Positions 37,506 to 48,295 of a DNA stretch of 64,000 nucleotides are shown here, piece after piece. The DNA comes from Gnetum montanum (Eukaryota; Streptophyta; Gnetopsida; Gnetales; Gnetaceae): positions 387,859 to 451,858 of the forward strand of contig MNCI01038211.1 in NCBI GenBank assembly GCA_015680685.1, read 5' to 3'. The notes beneath the pieces are model-generated. The model saw nothing but the letters and a program-made list of their open reading frames with translations, had not been told where the DNA came from and made no database searches. The position numbers and the translations under genes are program-made. Numbering within the stretch: position 1 is the stretch's first letter; each line of letters begins with the position of its first letter.

Positions 37506-39480
37506 ATGTCTTCTTCTCCACATAAAAGCACCTCACCACTTAGGACCAACACAAGAGATAGTCAGTGGCACAACCTACATAACCAAGAACCGCTAGTTCC
37601 TCAATAGTTATGTGTGGTATATACTCATCACGATGAGTATTTACCAAAATTTACCTTTATTCTCAATTAAGATGAACAACTACGTTGGAGAGACTTGGAA
37701 GGTAACATTGTGTTACCACCAGACTGATCAATCCCAAACATGCTCCTTTGTGCTCTTTCATGAATAGGCATGTCATCCTTGTATGCAGAGTACGTTGCAT
37801 GTGATCATGACACAAGGGATTACCATCCCAAAAAAGCACAACATCAAAGGGACTTGCAGTAGGCAAGATATTATACATCTTCGAAGGGTAAATGGCCCCA
37901 TAATGCTTTGCATGTCTTGAGCGAAATTGAGAGTGGTGAACCTGTTTTGACAAGTTCCCCACCAATTGATGTTCCGCCTCCTAATGATAGTCAGGAGGTG
38001 ATGTATCATATCTCCATGAACACGAAGTGTTCAACAAGGGAACACAAACACATGACAAAGGCATACGTTCTGAGCATGACCATGGTTGTGGCTGGGACTA
38101 CAGAAGAGAAGGTAGAAAACACCATCATGGCATTGGTTCTCCTTCTTCTTCATCTTCATCATCACATTCACCCTCTCCTTCTATATCCAGATGTATTCAT
38201 AAGGAAACTAACCATGAGGATAAAGGTAAATAGAGTGAAAAACACTAAAGAGATAGTCAAGAACGAGGGCGAGGGCACTCTAAGGAATCAAGGCATGGAA
38301 GAAGGGAGAGTAGGGAACCACGTAGACATCACAGACACTATGCACAAAATGACTACGAAGAAACCCTACTCACAACTAGAAGCATGTTAGACATCACAGA
38401 GGCTATAAGAATCCCCACAAGGCACCAAAAAGATAGCAAGATCAAGAGGTTAGACATGAATAACATCCCACTATTTGAGGGGGGATACAATGCTAATCCT
38501 CAAAACCANATCCGCACTTTCTCTCTTACGTAGCTCTTCTTCTTCCTTGCCTACTTATTCCAGCAATCTATGAACCTGATGAGACCTAAGCTCTGATAAT
38601 CTCCCTTGGGCATATGTTCCAAGGGTTTTCTTGGTTTCATGNCAAATGTACTCTCGAGTTTCTAACCTGCAAAAGAAAATCCAAGGATGGAAGCAGGGAA
38701 ATCATGAATCCTTGGATGCTACCATGGGTCGTTATTATGCACTTTTACATCATTGCCCCGACCATGGTTATTCACAGTGGGATCAACTACGCCATCTCGT
38801 AGATGGACCTAGGCATGAAACCAAGAAAACCCTTGGAACATATGCCCAAGGGAGATTATCATAGCTTAGGTCTCATCAGGTTCATAGATTGCTGGAATAA
38901 GTAGCCAAGGAAGAAGAAGAGCTACGTAAGAGAGAAAGTGCGGATGAGTACAATCGCGATCCTTCCCTTTGAAAAAGGGGAGTGAGATTCTATGAGGAGG
39001 AGGAAGAGTCACCACTTGAAGAGATGGTGAATAAGAAAACCTTTCCGCTCCAAAAATTAACATTAAAGTATCATCAAAGGTAGACCAAATGTGGGACTCC
39101 CTAAATAGTAGATTTGAAACTATCCTTAAAATTGTAGAGGAGTCTTGGGAGCAAGGTAGTGACTATGAAAAAAAGAAAAGGAGAGATGTAGATAATGCAC
39201 GTAACAAAGGTAAGGGTAAAATGGCCATCATTGAAAAGGTTGTGGATTTGGATATAGACAATAACTGTGGATGTGAGATATGCGAATATAACCATCCTAA
39301 AGGATGTTTCCCAGTAATCTCACATCTACAAGAGTTTGGGATGTATGCTCTCAATCCATGACTTAACAAATGGCAAGCACCTTGACAGTTGCCTTATCCC
39401 CAAGGTAACCCAAGGCAGTTCCACCAACCTTTAATGTATTATCCAAGTGGAACCCCATCACAACCTATTGAGCAATACTA
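37506..39480 (+). pseudogene. gag: Element 2 gag (broken, assembly-damaged)
   Basis: The first ATG after the PBS (37,506) gives MSSSPHKSTSPLRT and leads into the same gag as element 1 (EYLPKFTF, WRDLEGNIVLP). The frame changes near 38,000-38,030 to one carrying the Ser-run SPSSSSSSSHSPSPSISR (about 38,130) and RLDMNNIPLFEGGY (about 38,450). After an unreliable insert (38,509-38,642) it resumes with VSNLQKKIQGWKQG, MGRYYALLHHC and a zinc knuckle CEICEYNHPKGCFP (about 39,274). A Pro/Gln/Tyr-rich tail follows. Stops occur throughout. Confidence 0.82.
38509..38642. other. N-flanked inverted duplicate: probable misassembly
   Basis: The 132 bases between N at 38,509 and N at 38,642 are the reverse complement of 38,814-38,945, with two mismatches by my reading. 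They replace the part of gag that in element 1 lies between about 13,775 and 13,950. Single Ns at both edges point to a scaffold join, not biology. Confidence 0.85.
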
Positions 39481-39959
39481 ATAGTGGCAATACCCACAGT
39501 CATGGGGGATGCCACCACAAAGACAACAATACCCCTACCGGCAACCAGATCCATATGGCTACTATGTGCAATATCCAATCTCTCCATGTGACTTTGTTGG
39601 TCACATTACTTCACAACATCACTACCAAGCTCGAGAGTATTATACAAATCCTTCTTCTAGGGGAGATAACCCATAGGCATACCATCCTCTGAACCCATCC
39701 ACAACTCTCACACTGATAGCTCCATTACCACCTGCTCCAACAATGCAAGGGGAACTTCCCACTCAACTATAGGAACGCAATGCTACGAGGGTCGTAAACC
39801 TTCAACCCACAGCTAGTTCTGACAACTGTACAAAGAGAAGAGCTTTCTTCAGAACCAACAATCCAACTAAGCCCTCACAACCACAGGCGGTTGAACCTCT
39901 AAACACCTCTCCATCAGATAAGGCTTTGGATCTCCCTTCAAACCAAAAATTGAGCTCAA

Positions 39960-40560
39960 TGCAAACGGTTATGTTAACAAATGCTGTTATTGACCAGATT
40001 AAGAGGGCCACCTTCCCAAGAAATTCTCTGACCCCAGAAGCCCCCTAATTTATCTCCAAGTCACTAGGAATCAACCATGTAAAGCTCTTATAGACTTAGG
40101 TTTCAGAATCAACCTAATATCACAAGAGATGTACAAATCCTGGAACCTACCTCCATTAAGGAAGAGTAACATTTGACTAGAGCTGGCTGACCAGTCCATC
40201 ATTGTTCCCTTAGGACTCATGGAGGACATCATTACCACTATGTGTGGGTGGTCATATCTAGCTGATTTCTTAGTGATACAAGTAAACAATGGTAAGGGGG
40301 ACTTTCCAATAATAATGGGAAGGGCATGACTAAGTACTATAGATGCATGCCTAGGAATCTGTGATCTTGCCTTGGAAATATCCAAAAAGAACACTTTTGG
40401 AAAGATCGAGAAGAATAAGGTTCCATGCATCGTATACAGTGACACATGGTGCCATTGTGTGCAAAGATCATGGGTCATGCAAAGTTTAGCATTGCCTACA
40501 TGCAATCGGTGTGCACAAGACATTAATATAAAAAAGTGCCTGTATGCAGCAGCCACATGA
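39960..40560 (+). pseudogene. Element 2 protease region (broken)
   Basis: Parallel to element 1: LIDLGFRINLISQEM at about 40,087 occupies the active-site position (D-L-G, with the alanine lost), then SIIVPLGLMEDI and FLVIQVNNGKGDFPIIMGRA. TGA at about 40,328 replaces a TGG kept in element 1. The same Cys-rich extension follows to about 40,557. Confidence 0.75.
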
Positions 40561-41000
40561 CAAGAAGACACCCAATGGCTAATAGATGATCAAGAGATCA
40601 ACTCACTAACATGCATGGAACTAACTGAGAGGATAACTAGTGCTTACATTAAGAGCATAGATACATTGGAGCAAGTTCATTGCCAAATTCCAAACCTTAA
40701 TCTTAGAAACACCAACTGGGGGAAGTTCAAAATTCCTAAGTGATTTAAACAAGAGCCTCTAGATTTGAAACCATTGCCGATCGGTCTGGAGTATATGACT
40801 CTCAAAAATGAAAAATCGGTGTTCGTCAACGCAAGACTTATTCCCAAACAAAAAGAAAGACTACTGAAAGTGATAAAAAAGTGGTCAAAAGCCTTTGCCT
40901 AGTCATATCTTGAGTTAACTAGAATAGATCCTAGGAGATGCTAGCATAGGATTTACACAAACCCCTCCATGAAACCTAAGATGGCTAGTGCTCATAATAC
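40561..41000 (+). pseudogene. Element 2 RT leader ending at a deletion junction
   Basis: The linker and first part of the RT region align with element 1 (YTNPSMKP-like segment near 40,960). Sequence then jumps to the equivalent of about 18,920 in element 1, just before the TCATGGGGGAGATGG motif. RT catalytic core, RNase H and integrase are all absent. Confidence 0.75.
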
Positions 41001-42894
41001 CTCTAAGGAAGGACGACCCCACTCATTATTTCAGATCTCTCCCTTCCAATTTATTCATGGGGGAGATGGTCATCTATGCTAATCAATTGAGGCCCTCAGT
41101 TCCTTTTTAAGTTTTTATTTTACAACATCATTTATACTCTTCATTTCTTTGTGTGTTTGTTTATTTTATTTTGTTAGGTTAGTCACCTAATAAGTGCTCC
41201 TGATAGTGGTATGAATTGTATTCCATTGATTGCTAATGTTTGGTTTTTACCCTTAAGTTATAATGTGGGTACTATGGTATGGTTCTTTTGATATAACAGG
41301 TAATGAATCCACATCATTAATGCATCCATAAATTTCTATGGTTTCTCTTGGCATGGAACTGTACAGTCCCTTTCTTTAATTAATAAAACTATCAATGAAT
41401 TGGTGATTGGGAATTTTTCAAACCATGGAAGGACTCAAGGATTGGAAAGGGTGTGACTTCAAGGGGATTTGATGCATTTGTGCTGGCCATTCTCTTGGGT
41501 GCTTGGATATTTTCTTCTTGGGTTTTCCTAACCATTTCAGTGTTGCCTCATTATCGGGAAGCTCTGAGTTGATAAAAATAATAAGTCTTTGCATGGTGTG
41601 GTTCTCACACAAAAAACAAATAGTGAGAATTTAAAGCACACCCCTTAGAAGAAATAATCATCTAGGCTACAAGCACTAGTTATGGAACTAAACAAACATG
41701 TTCCCTCTAAATAAGGCCCTCTCTCACTTCCTACTTCCTCCTCTCTCGTTTCGTTGGAATGGTGGTGACTCTTTGGCGAAAGCCTTCTTGCTACTTCAAG
41801 TGGATGGATTGGCCAAGTGTATTAATGCAATGTCACTAAATGTGGGTTGTTTGAGGCTAGATTTGGAATGAGATCTACTAAGTTAGATTAACCATCAATA
41901 CACAAGGGGTTGTACACCACCTTGTTCTTGAGACTCCATTCCATTATCTTCTTTCCATCATTCTTTCTCCATTTTCCACCTCATTGCCAGTTGTATCAAT
42001 AGTCTATGTTTTGGTTGATGCATTGTTTTCTTTTTAGTAAAATATTGTGGTTAAGACTTTAAATCTTGCTTCTAGTTGACATTTCCAGAGCCTACGGACT
42101 CTTTGAATGTGGGATTGTTAGGCCATTAAGGGTATGAACCTACTTTCGGGAGGACCCACTGGCATTCCTATTTGGTGCATCCATTAACTTCTTTCCCTTA
42201 AACATTACTGCAATCACCATTTATTTTGTTCATTTCCACCTATGACATCCATTTTATTGGCATTTTCATTGTTTCTTTTTCTCCATCTTTCTTATTCCTT
42301 ATCTTTTTCCATTCTCTCGCTACCAAAGGTTCGCTATTAGTCATGGGGGTCCTGGTCTAATTTTTTTGATTTTCTCCTAACCCCTACACCTTACGCCTTC
42401 AATAGTCACCAATGTTATATCTCTATACTCTATATTAGCCATATCAAAACAATGGGCCTTACACCAAGGCAAGGTATTAACTGCATTGTGATTTATTTAC
42501 CCTTGCTAATATATGATTGTGTTGTGTGTGTAGATGGCAATCATACAATAATGGACTGGAGCTGGAGGAAACATTTAGGATGGACTACTGCTGAAACAGT
42601 CATGCAAAGGAAGAAGATCGATGGCACAACTATGGATGAACAACGGAAGACACAATTTTTTTGGCATCGGCAACAATACATCTTCTTTTTCTTCTCTCTC
42701 TCTCTCTCTCTTCTCTCTCAGCTGCTAAATAAGGCTGGATGTCAAATGTGTATAGTGTTCACTCTTGTTATCATGAACACTAATTTTTCCATGTTTTTTA
42801 ATGATGATTTGTTCACATGTCACCCCATTCACCATTATCATCATTCAATTTAATAATCCCATACCTTCCCAATATTTTGTAAGGAACTCGAGGA
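41001..42894 (+). other. Element 2 3' noncoding region
   Basis: Aligns with 18,940-20,880 of element 1. Holds PPT-like motifs near 41,047 (TTCATGGGGGAGATGG) and 42,341 (TTAGTCATGGGGGTCC), and a CT microsatellite at about 42,692-42,718. The PPT expected next to the LTR is missing. Confidence 0.7.
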
Positions 42895-43760
42895 TTGAGC
42901 TGCGATATCATGTACGTCATATCGTGTCTGCCCCCGTGATATCGTGTATGTNAGCTGCGATATCATGTACGTCATATCGTGTCTGCCCCCGTGATATCGT
43001 GTATGTGATATCGTAGCCTGCGGTAATATCTATAAATAAGAGGCAACTTTCCATATTTTAGGCACTTAGCCTTAGACCCTTAGCCAAACTATAGCAATTT
43101 TACCATTCCAGAGTTAGAATAATTTCCATGTGCCCACAGTAAGAGTCTTAAAGTGAACAGATCTTTATTCGAGCAAATTGTACCTGAGCACACATTTGTG
43201 TATGGAAATAAATATGAACTTTGTGATAAACCTTATAGCATGTGAGCTAAGCTAAATAGGAATTAATTATTGTTAAATGCTTAATTTCTTTTCTAGATAA
43301 TTAATCTCTCTCAACCCTTGACTCTCCTACTTAAGTGCACTCAGTACGACTACTTCAAGCACGTGTGTAACGCTTGGTAACCCAGTGACAAGTAGCATTT
43401 GGTAATCCCAACAGCGTTGCATTGGTTCAAGATGTGTGTGGAAAGTGGGAATGGATACTGGTTCTAGGACAATTAGAACTTAGTTAGTAAATAGTTAATG
43501 AAAGTTAGTCGCTTAGTTCTACTCACCTTTCCCTCATTAGCATAAGACATTAAAAAGATAAAATATATAAAAATTATATGCCTCAAACTTACTTAACCAT
43601 ACAACCATGACAATACAAGTAAGTTTGTGAGGACAACGATTGATTAACCCTTAAGTGTTCCATTAAGGCGTATAAGCACTTAGTCCTTGGAGTTCGACTA
43701 GATCGCACGTGAATGCTCATATTCGTATGGTTGAGTGTAGGGGTACCTCCCCACTCATCA
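42895..43760 (+). repeat. Element 2 3' LTR, with assembly duplication
   Basis: Begins imperfectly (ATTGAGCTGCGATATC) and ends CCACTCATCA. An exact 54-bp repeat, 42,898-42,951 and 42,953-43,006, flanks N at 42,952 and is probably an uncollapsed contig overlap. Palindromes lie at 42,904, 42,959 (duplicate) and 42,993; TATAAATA at 43,031-43,038. Confidence 0.88.
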
Positions 43761-44129
43761 ATTTAGATGTTTGTGGTCCTTTCACTCCTCAAGCATAAGA
43801 AAATGAGTGGTAATTTATGCTAATCTTTTATGAATTTACTTATATGACTTGAATCTATGGATTAGTCAAAAAATCTTGAGCACTTGAAAAATTCAAATAT
43901 TTTAAGAATTTAGTTAAAAATAAGAACCATAATATCACTATCTTAAGGTCCAGTTGTGGATGTGAATATGCCTTACATGATTACAATTGTTTTGGTAATA
44001 ATTCTAATTTCCAACATTAGTTTATGGTGCCTTACCATATTGAATAAAATGATGTCATTAAAAGAAAAAATTGCATGATTATGGAGATAATAAGATGCAT
44101 GATGCATGGAAGCTATGTATCAAAATTTT
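43761..44129 (+). pseudogene. Ty1/copia integrase remnant, right part
   Basis: Continues the copia gene interrupted at 36,581. DVCGPFTPQA near 43,766 is the integrase start with its first Asp; ALEKFKYFKNLVKNKN and CGCEYALHDYN follow, the latter where DNGGEY is expected, so the second catalytic Asp appears lost. VIKRKNCMIMEIIRCMMHG near 44,060 matches the ERKNR motif, with Glu replaced by Lys. The gene ends abruptly at the chromovirus LTR. Confidence 0.78.
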
Positions 44130-46948
44130 TGTAATACCCTCCTTCCTAGACTTATGTTAGAAAGAATTACGTTAGGTATATAACTTCTAATGAATGATTG
44201 GTCATGGTAAGAAATAACAGAAAATTAGAAAAATCTAGTGAAATAATAAGAAAGAAAAAGGAAAATATTATGATACAATAAAAAGATGAAAGATATTAAT
44301 AGTGTAATATTAAATGATAGAATTAGATAATACATATATTAGAAAATAAAATCTATAGCTAAATAGAAAATATAAAACATAGCATGTGAATATGAAAATT
44401 GTGCATAGCCATTAATATCCAATAGTAACAAATATGTTTAGTAGTACATACAAATATCCATATTTAAAATACATAATGCATGAAAAATAGATAGATTAAT
44501 ACATGCCTAGAAAATTTCATAAAATGTAAAAGATAGATATTCTAAAAACTAAGAAATGAATATGCATAATATCTAAAAATTGGCAAAAAATTATCAAGAG
44601 ATCTCCTTTCTCCACCTAGTCCTAATGATATACTATTAAAAGGAGTTCAATGGTGGCTAAGTGAAGGCATGCTAGGCTCTAACACATGTTAATAGGATAG
44701 AAACACACTAAACATCATGGATCTTACATCATACATAGATCTAGATATAAAAAAATTGGTAAACTAAAACAAATTATCACTTAATTTCAAATGTGTGAAT
44801 TATTATCATGACTACTTTCCAAACGTAATTTTTAAATAAAAAATGCAAATCTATCATATAAATGGATTCATTTATTGGTCTCAAACCAAAATATTGGTGC
44901 ACGAGGTGCCACCTAGGGCTCACCACTAAAGTTTTGGAGGCACTAAAAAAAGAACCAAAGAGTCATGGATCACCATCTTCTATAGGATGGAGCTTGTAGT
45001 AAGAGCCACATTGATTCTTCCTAGTGAGGGTCAAATATCAAGAATCTTTAAAAAATCCATCTTCAATCTATCACATAACTTAGTGCTAGCTCCTAACAAA
45101 TAAAAAATATTTAGGCTTCCAAAAATGTACACTCCAAATTTTAATGATGAAGGAACACAACAAATAAGTCAAAAAGTCCAAATAACCAAAAGCTCCAACT
45201 AAATCAATTAGCTCCAAGATTAAAATAAACTAATCAACATATTTTAGATCAATCAAATAGTATTAAATGATGTCCAAAGACTCCAAAATGTGTCAAAATG
45301 AGCTCCAAATTTTTTAAAAAAAATATCCTAAAAATAGCAAAATTATGAGACCATGACCTCAACACAACCTATGGTGGATGACTATAACATGTGATTTGCT
45401 CTAAAAAAACTACCAATAGAATCTATAATAAATATGGCTTAACCACAACTCCATCATGACCTAACCATAATCCATGGTGGAAGATCACAACTAGACCATG
45501 TCTCATGATTGAAAAGAAACCACTCAGAATGGTTTGAAATAACAAAAACAACAAAGAAGACTTTACCATGACTTCATCATGACTTGTGGTGGATGACCAT
45601 GACTCTACCACAACTCATGATGGCCAACAATAACTCTAACATGACTCTTAGGATTGTAGGATTTTCAAGAAAAAAGAAAAGAAGTGAAAAGGAAGATAAA
45701 GGTATTAACCACAACCCCACCACAACATGTGATTAAAGACCATGATTTGACAATGACTCATGAATAATGCTAGCAATCTTATCATGATCCATGGTTAACT
45801 TGTCATTTTGGCATAAAATAAAAGATAAAAGAAAAAAAATTTGAAATGACTTCTAAACATTCAAAAATTAATAGGAAACAATGAAATAATAGAGATGACA
45901 CTAATGAAATTAATATAAGACCAATTCAAGAAAATGTATTAATTACATGAAAGGTCTAGCAGATGGTCTAAACCTAGAAAATTATTGAAAATTCATAAAA
46001 CAATGGAATATTGGAATTTGGTGAAACAATCAAGATCTAAAAATATATGAAACAACATGAAACTAATAGCATAAAAACATGAGATTAACATATAATATCC
46101 AAACCTGAAATAGTTGTTGCATTGAATTCTCATAAAAGCTCAAATCCTAAGAAATCAATGAAATAATAAATTCCCACAATACAAAAAATGTGAATAAAGC
46201 ATAAAAATTGGATAAATATAATCATTCAAAGCAATGCCTATGCCAAAATTAATTTCATGGAAATTTAAAAGAGAACTCTACAAAAATCCAACCACACTGA
46301 TAATGCAAAGAATCTAAGAACCAAAACAATAATGAGAAAATGCCAAGATAACTCACCTAAAAAATAAAAAACATATGTTTGAATCACAAATTCATGATCT
46401 CAACCACATACATACATGATCCATGTGCAAATTAATAAGCAAAACTTTGCAACATCATCACAAGTCTTTAGTTTAGCAACACTTTCATGTATAAAAAATG
46501 GATGTTAAAGTGCTCAGAAGAGTAGATTGTGGCATTTTTAATGAAAAGATACTAAAATCATAAATATAACAACCATAACCCTATTTCTAAAATTAAAATT
46601 TCTAATAAGAATGTATTAGTATTATTTCAAAACTCACATAGACTTCTCACAAGACAACAAAGTCATACCAAAATACTTTAATTAAAATCATGCTTATAAA
46701 ACTTGATTATACCATCACATGCCTTACATGTCCAAAATTGTAGCCTTTATGATAGTGCTTAACAAATTCATCCAATTAGTTATTATACATTAGTTGAACA
46801 TATAATTTAATAATGCATAAAATAAATATACATGAGCATAAAAAACCAAATGATAAAAGTCCAAATCGACAAATATCCAAATCATTAAGAAGCATAAAAG
46901 TATAAGGTAAGAATACTCACTTAGCATTTAAAAATATGGGTTATTACA
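44130..46948 (-). repeat. Chromovirus 3' LTR, 2.8 kb
   Basis: On the minus strand it starts TGTAATAACCC (46,948) and ends GGGTATTACA (44,130), inverted ends typical of the long-LTR Del/Tekay chromoviruses. A PPT adjoins the start. No second copy lies in the window, so the length is inferred from the inverted ends, not from a pair. No gene seen inside; A/T-rich. Confidence 0.6.
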
Positions 46949-46961
46949 TCCTCCCCTCCTT
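46949..46961 (-). promoter_or_regulatory. Chromovirus polypurine tract
   Basis: The minus strand reads AAGGAGGGGAGGA immediately before TGTAATAACCC. All purines. Confidence 0.7.
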
Positions 46962-48295
46962 AAGAATCTTCATCCTAGAAGATCTCAAGATTGGATGACT
47001 ACATAACAAACTTAAGCTTCCAAGTCAATTCTTAAGGACCATGATGGCTACGTAAGACTTTCATCATAGGAATTACCTTGTTGCACAACTGATACTCTAT
47101 GTGATTCACAATTCTAATAGACAAACAGAAATATGAAGAATTATCTTGCAGCTATAATGTGGTCCAATCAACAAAATGACAATCATTAGGAGCATACTTC
47201 TTAAGCATGGATATATGAAATATGTCATGTATGCTTGAAAGTTGTGGAACAGACCTTACACAATATGTCACCTCTCCTATATGCTAAAACACATCAACCA
47301 ATCTAATGTAATGAGATGCAAGATTTCCTTTTTGATGAAAATGCATCAATTCCTATGGCAAAGAAACATGAATGAACACCTTGTCATCAATTACAAATCT
47401 AAGGGATCTTCTTCTATGATTTGCATAGTTAGCCTAATGATCTCAAGTTACTTTGAGCTATAATCTCCTAAATTTGATGTATCATTCACCAAACTATATT
47501 TGAAATGATCTACTACCTATCCTTGATATCATTCCAACACAAAAAGTTAAGTAGGGTATACCATATAAAACCTTAGATGATACTACTTTGAGACTAGCTT
47601 GATAGCTATTTTGAGAAAATTTAGATAATAATAATAGAATATACTAGCTCTTTGAGAATTAAAAGACATAATACCAAATCATGTTCTTCAAAACCTAGTG
47701 AACTCTCTTAACCTACCCATCCTTCTACGGATGGTATGTTGAACCCAAATTTAACCTAGTACCCAAGCTATCCATGAATACTTGTTAAAAATTGAGAGGT
47801 GAATTTGACATCATGATTGGAGATAATTCTAAACATGAATTTCATGAAACCATTTAATCTCAAATATGATTAACTATGAAACATTCTTTGCATTAGCTAT
47901 CATCTTGATAGTAAGAAAATATGCTAACTTGATTAACAAGTTAACAATAACAAAGATGACATCCTCTCCACCCCTAATGCTAGATAAACTAGTAATGAAA
48001 TTTATACTAATCACCTCTCACTTGCACTATGGAATATTATGAAGGTATAGGTAGCCACTTTTCCATTGATGTTTAGGCTTAACTTGCTAGCATATTAAGC
48101 ACTTCACCATAAATTCTTCAACATGATTTCTCATTCTTAGATACTAGCACAAACTATTCAATATCTAATACATATTTTCACTACTAGGATGCATCTAAAA
48201 CTCCTTGATGTGGACTTCCTTCAAAAAAATATCATCACAGGAAATTAGGCATACACACTTGATCCTTGTAACAAAGTAACTCAAGCATATATTTT
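46950..48295 (-). pseudogene. Chromovirus integrase and chromodomain (broken)
   Basis: Minus strand, read from 48,290: a zinc-finger remnant (CLICQQVKPKHQ near 48,080), the core with VISINFITSLSSIRGG (first catalytic Asp changed to Asn) and VIVNLLIKLAYFL, then VPQLSSIHDIFHISMLKKY, and a chromodomain tail IPMMKVLRSHHGP and LTWKLKF, ending EDEDS and a stop next to the PPT. The chromodomain marks the chromovirus branch of Ty3/gypsy. Stops are frequent. The gene is cut at 48,295 by the neighbouring copia element; RT and gag were not found to the right of that element. Confidence 0.8.

Larger units (their letters stand above)
36582..43760 (+). mobile_element. Element 2: gag-protease-only Ty3/gypsy derivative
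   Basis: Flanked by a perfect 5-bp duplication, ATTTA at 36,577-36,581 and 43,761-43,765. Its order is 5' LTR, PBS, gag, protease, a short RT start, a junction near 41,000, then the 3' untranslated region and 3' LTR. Compared with element 1 it lacks everything from the start of RT to the end of integrase (about 2.6 kb of element 1, roughly 16,290-18,920). It is therefore non-autonomous. Contains three N characters (38,509, 38,642, 42,952) marking assembly joins, so local structure near them is unreliable. Confidence 0.93.

Noticed and set aside
37908-38390. 160-codon frame in element 2 gag region
   Set aside because: The first part is genuine gag, but after about 38,030 the gag sense continues in a different frame (Ser-run, RLDMNNIP), so the full frame is a hybrid of real and shadow sequence.
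40071-40571. 166-codon minus-strand open frame
   Set aside because: Antisense shadow of the element 2 protease region on the plus strand.
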